Source: Rhodobacterales bacterium UBA7416 (GTDB taxonomy: Bacteria > Pseudomonadota > Alphaproteobacteria > Rhodobacterales > Rhodobacteraceae). Taken from it: DNA of 5,907 nucleotides. This document shows positions 1-5,446 of the stretch, piece after piece. The DNA is taken from assembly GCA_002469545.1 (NCBI GenBank), contig DKMK01000049.1:1-5907 (forward strand), in the 5' to 3' direction. Positions within the stretch are counted from its first letter, which is position 1. Each line of letters starts with the position of its first letter. A model generated the notes under the pieces. The model did no database searches. It was not told where the DNA came from and was given only the letters and a program-made list of their open reading frames with translations. A program made the translations under genes and the position numbers.

Positions 1-301
1 CGTGCTGGGTCAGATGAAATATGGGGCTTCTGTTGCTGCTGTTGGATTAGCGGGTGGGGCAGGGTTGCCGGCCACTGTTATTCCGTTCCTTTTGCGTGGT
101 GTGAACCTGTTGGGGATCGACAGTGTGATGCGCCCCTATGACAACCGTGTTGAAGCATGGGCGCGGATCGCAACCGACCTGCCGTTTGATAAATTAGAGA
201 GCATGGTTGTGGACGCAACATTGTCTGATTTACCGCGATTGGGGCGTGATATTTTGAAGGGTCAAGTTAAGGGACGTGTCGTCGTTGATGTGAACGCCTG
301 A
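1..301 (+). CDS. acuI: Acryloyl-CoA reductase AcuI/YhdH, C-terminal part
   Basis: This is the last ~100 residues of a medium-chain dehydrogenase/reductase; the reading frame is open to the left edge (codons begin at base 2), so the start and the NADPH-binding Rossmann core lie outside. By eye it resembles the C-terminus of E. coli YhdH and proteobacterial AcuI: a GLAGG turn, then LPATVIPFLLR, then the LLGIDSVM strand, an AWARIATDLP helix and the closing GRVVVDVN strand. Family members of about 325-330 residues reduce acryloyl-CoA to propionyl-CoA with NADPH in the cytoplasm, removing a toxic electrophile made during DMSP or 3-hydroxypropionate metabolism. The stop TGA is at 299-301. No terminator with a U-tract follows, but a hairpin lies 60 bases downstream. 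In Rhodobacterales acuI often sits with dmdA or ddd genes; whether that holds here cannot be seen. Family assignment is firm; the physiological substrate is from family knowledge. Confidence 0.9.
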   Translation, partial: VLGQMKYGASVAAVGLAGGAGLPATVIPFLLRGVNLLGIDSVMRPYDNRVEAWARIATDLPFDKLESMVVDATLSDLPRLGRDILKGQVKGRVVVDVNA

Positions 302-360
302 GGCGAAAATAGGGATACACAACCCGTACACAAACCATACACTGAAAATTTAAAATGTTT

Positions 361-403
361 GACGGGTGCGAGAATTTGATTTTGTCAATGGATCGCATCC
401 GTC
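361..403 (+). other. Inverted repeat/hairpin downstream of acuI
   Basis: Arms GACGGGTGCGA (361-371) and TCGCATCCGTC (393-403) pair over 11 bp with a 21-base AT-rich loop. The single non-Watson-Crick position is G366 with T398: a G-U wobble in plus-strand RNA but a C-A mismatch in minus-strand RNA, so the fold favours the acuI transcript. No run of T follows, so it is not a standard intrinsic terminator; it might stabilise or mark the acuI mRNA 3' end. Chance remains possible. Confidence 0.35.
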
Positions 404-412
404 AGCATGTCG

Positions 413-754
413 TCAATGCGCATTATTTGGTTGATCATTCTTCCACAACAAATCCGTTTGAATTTTTTCGAATTCTCTGAATGTTAGAGACACTATTCAT
501 CATTTCTTTGGCGAGTTCTAACTTACGTTTTTCCAATTTTTCGAGTGCGCTAGACAATTTCGTCTTGAGTTGCGTGATTTTCCCAGTGCATCGTTGATGC
601 CTGTGGCGGGTGGTGCGCCAGAGAGGCGATCACCAAAGCGGGTGAAAGGTCGGTTGAAATTATCTGTTGGCGATAATGGAGGGTCCGAATTTGGCAATGG
701 ATTATTGGTCATATCGTAGAGGAATGCACCCAAGGCAGTTACGCCCGCGATTGC
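413..754 (-). pseudogene. Frameshifted remnant of an unidentified small protein
   Basis: The minus strand reads like protein but not in one frame. From about 754 one frame gives a hydrophobic stretch (AIAGVTALGAFLYDM) and then a Pro/Asn-rich segment ending GINDALG. It then becomes poor and stops at 518-520. A shift of -1 exactly at the heptamer GGGAAAA (578-584, read G-GGA-AAA) opens a Lys/Glu/Leu-rich, coiled-coil-like frame (ALEKLEKRKLELAKEMM) that stops at 435-437. Returning to the first frame near 490 gives another plausible tail (REFEKIQTDLLWKN) ending at 413-415. There is no good start: the only ATG of the first frame is at 710-712, inside the sequence, a TTG is at 731-733, and upstream the frame runs into the terminator hairpin. 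I do not recognise the family. The simplest reading is a decayed gene that lost its 5' end; programmed -1 frameshifting or a sequencing error are alternatives. Confidence 0.4.
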
Positions 755-756
755 AC

Positions 757-790
757 AAAAAAAGGGCGCAGTTTGTACTGCGCCCTTTTT
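757..790 (-). terminator. Intrinsic terminator of the BCCT transporter gene, possibly bidirectional
   Basis: A perfect 9-bp GC-rich stem, GGGCGCAGT (764-772) and ACTGCGCCC (777-785), closes a 4-base loop. In the minus direction it is followed by seven T's (757-763 complemented), starting 22 bases after the transporter stop codon, as expected for a Rho-independent terminator. In the plus direction five T's follow (786-790), so it could also stop read-through from the acuI side, which fits two converging genes. Confidence 0.92.
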
Positions 791-807
791 AAAACTATTT
801 ATAAGAC

Positions 808-2616
808 TTAGTCTTTTTCGCGAAGTCCGTCGCGGTACATTGCTTTGCCTAATGAAACCATCATTAGAACCATAATGAACGTAAACGGTAGCGCTGCGAT
901 GATCATTGCATTTTTCAATGCATCCATACCGCCGCCGCCAGCCAGCAACAATGTGCCGATAACCAACGTCAACAATACACCCCAGATGATGCGGTGCTTG
1001 ATGCCAGTTTCTTCTGCGCCACCGGACATGATGGTGTTCATAACCAAGATGCCAGAGTCAGCTGAAGTCACCAAGAACGTCAAGATCAGAACAACACACA
1101 TGATGGTGATTGCTGATAAGAAGCCGCCTGAAAGCATGTTTTCAAGTGTTACGAACAATTTCGCAGAGTTAGAAGCGCCTCTGATTGCGCCATCGGCAAC
1201 ACCAGAAAGTTCCAAATCAATCGCTGTGCCGCCTAGGATAGTCATCCAAGCGAAACAAACCAATGCAGGAGCGATTACTGCGCCAAGTACGAATTCACGA
1301 ACCGAACGACCTTTGGAGATACGTGCCAAGAACAAGCCTACGAATGGAGCAAAAGCAATCCACCAAGCCCAGTAGAACGTTGTCCAAGCAGCTTGCCAAC
1401 CGAATTGACGACCTTCTGTCGCGCCATCGTAGATTGCTGCTGTAAGGGCTGCCGCGTCTGGCAATGCAGCAACTGATGCTGGAACGCCTTCTTGGAAGCC
1501 TGACAATGAACCCCATGGGCCAGTTGCGCCGCCGTGTAGGGCTGCGATATCTTCTGCTGGTATTGCTTTGACTGCGTCAGGCAATGATGCTGTGAATTCA
1601 GCCAGACCCATTGGAGAGTATGCGTTGAATGAAAGCGAGAAGAAGTGGATGATGTAATCAACCAATGCTGTTGCATATGTTGTCATCGCGAACATGAACG
1701 AACCAAAGATGATGAATGTCAAAAGCAAGATCAGTGACAATACCAAGTTTAGATTGGACAGGTATTTAACACCGCGACCAACGCCTGATACAGCTGAAAC
1801 AATTGACATGCTCATGATGATAACCAAACCGACAATCAAGCCAACTTTGGATGGTGCTGGTGCTTCTGCACCGTTCATCAACCATTCCATGCCTGTGATT
1901 GCGTAAACGCCATCAACCAATTGGCTGACACCGAAACCGATTGTTACCGACACACCAAGGATTGTTGCAACAACGCCCAACACATCAACAATATCGCCGA
2001 TGATGCCGTTTGCGTGACGACCCAAGATTGGTGTCAGTGCTGAACGGATAGTAAGTGGTAGGTTACGTGTATACGCAAAGTAAGCCAGTGATAGGCCAAC
2101 CATCACATAGATTGCCCAAGCGTGGAAACCGTAGTGTGCGAATGTGTAGCGGTATGCAGATTGAACAGCTTCTTGTGTTCCACCAACAACGTCGCCAGCA
2201 ACAACTACTGGGTTTGAACCCCAAAGCCCTAATGGTTCCGCAGTAGCGAATGTCATAAGACCCACACCCAAACCAGCACCAAACATCATGGAGAACCATG
2301 AGAAGTTGGAGAATTCAGGTTTTTGACCTTCTTGACCCAATACACGTTTGCCGATCGATGGGATCGCTGCCACGATGAATAGGAAGAAGGCGAAAAGGCC
2401 AACTGCGATGATGTAAAAAGCGTTAAAGCCTTGTAGCAATGTGCCGTTCAAAGACGCCAGCATTCCGTTGGCGCTGAGTGGCCAAATCAAGGCCCATAAG
2501 ACCAAAAGTGTCATTGAAATTTTTGAAATCAAAGCAATCGGAAGGCTGTAGCCTTCGTAAAACCCTGTTTCTTGTGTCTTGATATCAAGATCCGTGAATG
2601 GTTCATTTATACTCAT
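808..2616 (-). CDS. BCCT-family betaine/carnitine/choline-type transporter
   Basis: An inner-membrane carrier of 602 residues with the 12-helix BCCT layout. Seen directly: the glycine motif GLGVG (115-119) followed by ATAEPLGLW; helix 4 with HYGFHAWAIY (161-170); the helix 8 signature FYWAWWIAFAPFVGLF (414-429) followed by ARISKGRSVREF; and TSADSG (517-522). Aligned by eye with BetP, W167, Y170, W418 and W419 keep the aromatic substrate box, BetP W189 is Y162, and BetP W377 is F422. F514, T517 and S518 match residues I recall as the BetP Na2 site, compatible with sodium coupling. A long Ala/Pro/Gly-rich loop (about 333-406) precedes helix 8. Substrates in the family are betaine, choline, carnitine, ectoine or DMSP; which one cannot be read here. 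There is no long C-terminal osmosensing tail like BetP's. I chose the ATG at 2614-2616 because AAAGGGGGA stands just before it; an in-frame ATG at 2647-2649 would add 11 residues. Codon use is strongly C-ending, unlike the next gene. Confidence 0.93.
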   Translation of the reverse strand: MSINEPFTDLDIKTQETGFYEGYSLPIALISKISMTLLVLWALIWPLSANGMLASLNGTLLQGFNAFYIIAVGLFAFFLFIVAAIPSIGKRVLGQEGQKPEFSNFSWFSMMFGAGLGVGLMTFATAEPLGLWGSNPVVVAGDVVGGTQEAVQSAYRYTFAHYGFHAWAIYVMVGLSLAYFAYTRNLPLTIRSALTPILGRHANGIIGDIVDVLGVVATILGVSVTIGFGVSQLVDGVYAITGMEWLMNGAEAPAPSKVGLIVGLVIIMSMSIVSAVSGVGRGVKYLSNLNLVLSLILLLTFIIFGSFMFAMTTYATALVDYIIHFFSLSFNAYSPMGLAEFTASLPDAVKAIPAEDIAALHGGATGPWGSLSGFQEGVPASVAALPDAAALTAAIYDGATEGRQFGWQAAWTTFYWAWWIAFAPFVGLFLARISKGRSVREFVLGAVIAPALVCFAWMTILGGTAIDLELSGVADGAIRGASNSAKLFVTLENMLSGGFLSAITIMCVVLILTFLVTSADSGILVMNTIMSGGAEETGIKHRIIWGVLLTLVIGTLLLAGGGGMDALKNAMIIAALPFTFIMVLMMVSLGKAMYRDGLREKD

Positions 2617-2630
2617 GAGGTCCCCCTTTT
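2617..2630 (-). promoter_or_regulatory. Ribosome binding site deciding the transporter start
   Basis: On the minus strand AAAAGGGGGA (2630-2621) lies four bases before the ATG at 2616-2614. This purine run supports that start over the in-frame ATG at 2649, whose own upstream GGGGA lies almost against the start codon. Confidence 0.6.
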
Positions 2631-2931
2631 TGTTGAGTAATCGCGGCATTCCCCAATTCTATTTCCCGAGAAAACGCCACGTCGCGCGTAACATAAGGCG
2701 ATACTAGCAGATTGATGGACCAAATGCGACATGTTGTACCGTTTTCGAGTAATTTTGCGGGGTTCTTGGCTGGCGGACATTTGGCATTTGATGTTTTGTT
2801 GGAAAAACCTGCGGGTGTGGTAACGGTTAAAAATAATTGAATTTTAGGGCACATTTTGATGGCGCTTAATGTCGGATTGCTCAATATTGTTTCGGAAGGC
2901 ACCTCATCCCCCCTAAATAAAAGGACTGACC
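2617..2931. promoter_or_regulatory. Divergent intergenic region between transporter and PLP enzyme genes
   Basis: About 315 bases separate two start codons that face away from each other, so promoters for both must lie here unless read from elsewhere. I could not pick a convincing -35/-10 pair in either direction. Small symmetric elements are visible: the 9-base palindrome TAACGGTTA (2821-2829), the near-palindrome CGACATGTTG (2728-2737), and an inverted pair CCAAATG (2720-2726) and CATTTGG (2778-2784). These are candidates for regulator binding but are short enough to be chance. A minus-strand open frame covering the whole region was judged non-coding. Confidence 0.45.
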
Positions 2932-4155
2932 ATGGCATTTGATATTGATTTTATCCGCGCGCAATTTCCAGCATTTGAGCAAGAGAGCCTTAAGGGACAG
3001 TCATTTTTTGAAAATGCAGGAGGATCGTATACCTGTCGACAAGTTATTGATCGCCTGACGCGTTATTATAACAGTCGCAAAGTTCAACCGTACGCGCCCT
3101 ACGAAGCATCGACACTTGCGGGTGAAGAGATGGATGAGGCGCGAAGCCGTTTGGCCGAAATTATGGGGGTGGCAACAGACGAGGTCAGTTTTGGCCCATC
3201 CACAACACAGAATACATATGTTTTAGCGCAGGCGTTTGGTCAGTATTTGAAAGCTGGCGATGCTATTGTTGTAACCAACCAAGATCACGAAGCAAATACG
3301 GGCCCTTGGCGTCGTTTGGCAGATCGCGGCATTGAAGTGCGTGAATGGCAAATTGATGCAGAGACAGGGCATTTGGATGTGAATGATCTGTCGAACCTGT
3401 TGGACGACAAAGTGAAATTGGTTTGCTTTCCACATTGTTCAAATGTGGTGGGTGAGATTAACGATGTGTCTGGCATTTGCCGCATTATTCGCGCGGCAGG
3501 TGCGTATAGTTGCGTTGACGGTGTAAGTTATGCACCACATGGCATTCCTGATGTTGGTGCGTTGGGGGCAGATGTTTATTTGTTTTCGGCCTATAAAACG
3601 TTTGGCCCACATCAAGGTATTATGGTCATCAACCGTGCATTAGGTGAAACCCTGCCCAATCAAGGGCATTATTTTAATGCGGGCACGTTGTATCAACGTT
3701 TTACGCCTGCAGGACCAGATCATGCACAAATTGCAGCAAGTGCAGGCATGGCAGATTATGTTGACGACGTTTATGCGCACCATAACGGTGGGACTGCGGG
3801 GCCACGTGAACGCGGGCAGTACGTGCATGATCTGTTTCGTGATCAAGAAGTGAAGTTATTGCAGCCTTTGTTGGATTATCTTGGGGCAAAGAATTCAGTG
3901 CGTATGTTGGGGCCAAATGATGCAAAAATAAAGGCGCCAACGGTTGCTGTGGCAATTGCCAAACAAGGCGAAGCCGTTGCTGCGGAATTGGCGGAACATG
4001 GCATTATGGCGGGGGGCGGTGATTTTTATGCAGTTCGTTGTTTGAAGGCACAAGGCATTGATCCAGATCACGGTGTATTACGCTTAAGCTTTGTGCATTA
4101 CACAGCGCCAAATGAAATTGATAAGTTGATCAAAGCATTGGATCAAGTTCTGTAG
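2932..4155 (+). CDS. Class V aminotransferase-fold PLP enzyme, cysteine-desulfurase-like (VC1184-type subfamily)
   Basis: A 407-residue cytoplasmic PLP enzyme of the SufS/CsdA/NifS superfamily (fold type I). Seen: FENAGGSY near the N-terminus (26-33); the phosphate-side segment FGPSTTQNTY (87-96); H119 in NQDHEANTGPW, expected to stack on PLP; D196 in CVDGVSYAPHG, expected to contact the pyridine nitrogen; K222 in SAYKTFGPHQG, the Schiff-base lysine; and R384 in LRLSFVHY, the carboxylate-binding arginine. It looks like the subfamily modelled as TIGR01976. In SufS-type enzymes a catalytic Cys lies in the C-terminal active-site loop (around HHCAQ); the equivalent here is GGGDFYAVRC, with D364 near that place and the nearest Cys (C370) several residues later. 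Desulfurase activity is therefore doubtful; a lyase, epimerase or transaminase-like reaction is equally possible. The start is supported by AAGGA (2921-2925), six bases before the ATG. It is divergent from the transporter gene and 78 bases before the CFA-family gene. All 16 Phe codons are TTT. Confidence 0.88.
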   Translation: MAFDIDFIRAQFPAFEQESLKGQSFFENAGGSYTCRQVIDRLTRYYNSRKVQPYAPYEASTLAGEEMDEARSRLAEIMGVATDEVSFGPSTTQNTYVLAQAFGQYLKAGDAIVVTNQDHEANTGPWRRLADRGIEVREWQIDAETGHLDVNDLSNLLDDKVKLVCFPHCSNVVGEINDVSGICRIIRAAGAYSCVDGVSYAPHGIPDVGALGADVYLFSAYKTFGPHQGIMVINRALGETLPNQGHYFNAGTLYQRFTPAGPDHAQIAASAGMADYVDDVYAHHNGGTAGPRERGQYVHDLFRDQEVKLLQPLLDYLGAKNSVRMLGPNDAKIKAPTVAVAIAKQGEAVAAELAEHGIMAGGGDFYAVRCLKAQGIDPDHGVLRLSFVHYTAPNEIDKLIKALDQVL

Positions 4156-4204
4156 TTTTCGAGCGAAAATCGAAAAATATTGCATGAACTGAATTAATTG
4201 ATAG

Positions 4205-4228
4205 GCTTTCCCTAATTGTAGGGAGAGC
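4205..4228 (+). promoter_or_regulatory. Hairpin covering the cfa ribosome binding site
   Basis: Arms GCTTTCCCTA (4205-4214) and TAGGGAGAGC (4219-4228) form a 10-bp stem with one T-G wobble and a four-base loop ATTG. The 3' arm contains the apparent Shine-Dalgarno sequence GGGAGAG (4221-4227), which lies six bases before the ATG at 4234. When folded in RNA the ribosome binding site is fully paired while the start codon stays free. This is the arrangement of a translational switch such as an RNA thermometer, or a site opened by a protein or small RNA. A short ATTTTA follows the stem, so a weak terminator for the upstream gene is the main alternative. Confidence 0.55.
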
Positions 4229-4233
4229 ATTTT

Positions 4234-5445
4234 ATGGATTTCTTAACATCAGTCGAAGGCCAAGAGGGCATGCCGCGTTATTTTCGCCGTGTTTTCAAGA
4301 CATTACAAACGATCAAAAAGGGCACCATTGAAATAAGCCTACCTGACGGGCGGCTATTTAAAGCATTGGGGAGCGAAGCTGGACCCGTTGGACGCATCAA
4401 TGTTCTGACTGGCGAATGCTTTACGCGTTTGGTGCGCGATGGCGAAGTCGGGTTCATGGAAGCATACATGGATAAAGATTGGGATTCACCTGATTTGCAG
4501 AGCTTTATGGATGTTGTGTTTTTGAACAATGAACAAATCGGCATGCGCTATCCCGGCGCTGGGCTTGTGAAAATGTTCGAAAAGATGCGCCATTGGTGGC
4601 GGTCGAATTCCAAACGTCAGGCACGCAAAAATATTTCCTATCATTATGATTTGGGCAATGATTTCTATAAGCTTTGGTTGGATGAAACGATGACCTATTC
4701 GTCGGCGTTGTATAAAACTGGCGAAGAGAGTCTGGAACATGCACAGACCCAAAAATATGCACAGTTGTGTGACGAAATGGGTGTGAAAGAAGGCGATCAC
4801 ATTTTGGAAATTGGCTGTGGTTGGGGTGGTTTTGCGGAATATGCGGCCGGCCAACGCGGTGCGCGCGTTAAAGGGTTGACGATTTCACAGGAGCAACATG
4901 ATTACGCAGTCGCGCGTATGAAGCGAGCTGGTCTTAGTGATCGTGTTGAAATCGTGATGCAGGATTATCGCGATGAGACTGAGAAATACGATGGGATCGC
5001 GTCCATTGAAATGTTTGAAGCCGTTGGCGAAAAATATTGGCCGATATATTTTGACAAAGTGAATGCCTGTCTGAAAGAGGGGGCCAAGGCCACTTTGCAG
5101 ATTATCACAGTGCCTCAAGAACGGTTTAGTGTTTACAGAAATTCTGTGGATTTCATCCAAAAATACATCTTTCCAGGGGGGATGTTGCCCACCGAAGAGA
5201 TACTAAAAGAGGAAATCGCCCGTGTTGGGTTGGATTTCCAAAATATGATTGATTTTCGCCGCAGTTATTCAACGACGCTGCGCCGATGGTTTGATACGTT
5301 CAATGAAAAATGGACCGATGTTACGCCGATGGGGTTTGATGATCGGTTCCGCCGTATGTGGAATTTGTATTTGACGGGTTGTGCTTCTGGATTTGAATAT
5401 GACACAACTGGTTTGATCCAGATTACTATGAGAAAGCCAAAATAA
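4234..5445 (+). CDS. cfa: Cyclopropane-fatty-acyl-phospholipid synthase family methyltransferase
   Basis: A 403-residue SAM-dependent enzyme expected at the inner face of the membrane, transferring a methyl group to the double bond of unsaturated acyl chains in phospholipids. Residues 1 to ~115 match the CfaS N-terminal domain; then follow YHYDLGNDFY (136-145), the SAM motif ILEIGCGWGGF (190-200), SIEMFEAVG (258-266), FIQKYIFPGGMLP (307-319) and SYSTTLRRW (344-352). Aligned by eye with E. coli Cfa, E262 and Y345 match the bicarbonate-site residues E239 and Y317, but C139 is S157 and H266 is Q289. These changes, as I recall, are common in alphaproteobacterial relatives, so they do not mean inactivity. 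Some alphaproteobacterial family members (UfaM) instead make methyl-branched unsaturated fatty acids, and sequence alone does not exclude that. The ribosome binding site GGGAGAG lies inside a hairpin, and the next gene starts one base after the stop, so the two are probably co-translated. Confidence 0.92.
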   Translation: MDFLTSVEGQEGMPRYFRRVFKTLQTIKKGTIEISLPDGRLFKALGSEAGPVGRINVLTGECFTRLVRDGEVGFMEAYMDKDWDSPDLQSFMDVVFLNNEQIGMRYPGAGLVKMFEKMRHWWRSNSKRQARKNISYHYDLGNDFYKLWLDETMTYSSALYKTGEESLEHAQTQKYAQLCDEMGVKEGDHILEIGCGWGGFAEYAAGQRGARVKGLTISQEQHDYAVARMKRAGLSDRVEIVMQDYRDETEKYDGIASIEMFEAVGEKYWPIYFDKVNACLKEGAKATLQIITVPQERFSVYRNSVDFIQKYIFPGGMLPTEEILKEEIARVGLDFQNMIDFRRSYSTTLRRWFDTFNEKWTDVTPMGFDDRFRRMWNLYLTGCASGFEYDTTGLIQITMRKPK

Positions 5446-5446
5446 T

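Larger units (their letters stand above)
302..807. other. Gap between convergent genes without an intact gene
   Basis: About 500 bases separate the end of acuI from the end of the transporter gene, which are transcribed towards each other. The stretch holds a hairpin near 361-403, a frameshifted minus-strand coding-like remnant (about 413-754) and a strong terminator hairpin (764-785). Bases 302-360 are AT-rich and show nothing recognisable. I found no plus-strand reading frame of note and no tRNA-like fold. Confidence 0.6.

Noticed and set aside
385..438. Minus-strand 17-codon frame starting in an ATGA overlap with the remnant's stop at 435-437
   Set aside because: It is too short to judge, lies partly in the 361-403 hairpin, has no ribosome binding site, and sits in a degraded region.
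845..1375. Plus-strand open frame of 176 codons opposite the transporter gene
   Set aside because: It is antisense to a well-supported BCCT gene, is rich in Ala/Pro/Ile/Asn as expected for the reverse of membrane-protein codons, and shows no domain or ribosome binding site.
2647..2649. Upstream ATG as start of the transporter
   Set aside because: It would add 11 residues rich in Lys/Leu that are not typical of the family, and the best ribosome binding site lies between it and the ATG at 2616.
2603..2938. Minus-strand open frame of 111 codons across the divergent intergenic region
   Set aside because: It overlaps the starts of both flanking genes, resembles no family, has no ribosome binding site and looks like translated promoter or leader DNA.
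4156..4176. AT-rich inverted repeat TTTTCG/CGAAAA right after the PLP enzyme stop codon
   Set aside because: The arms are only 6 bp with a 2-base or 9-base loop and no T-run follows, so it is not a credible terminator on its own.
4486..4854. Minus-strand frame of 122 codons opposite cfa
   Set aside because: It is an antisense shadow of a gene with clear conserved motifs and shows no supporting signals.
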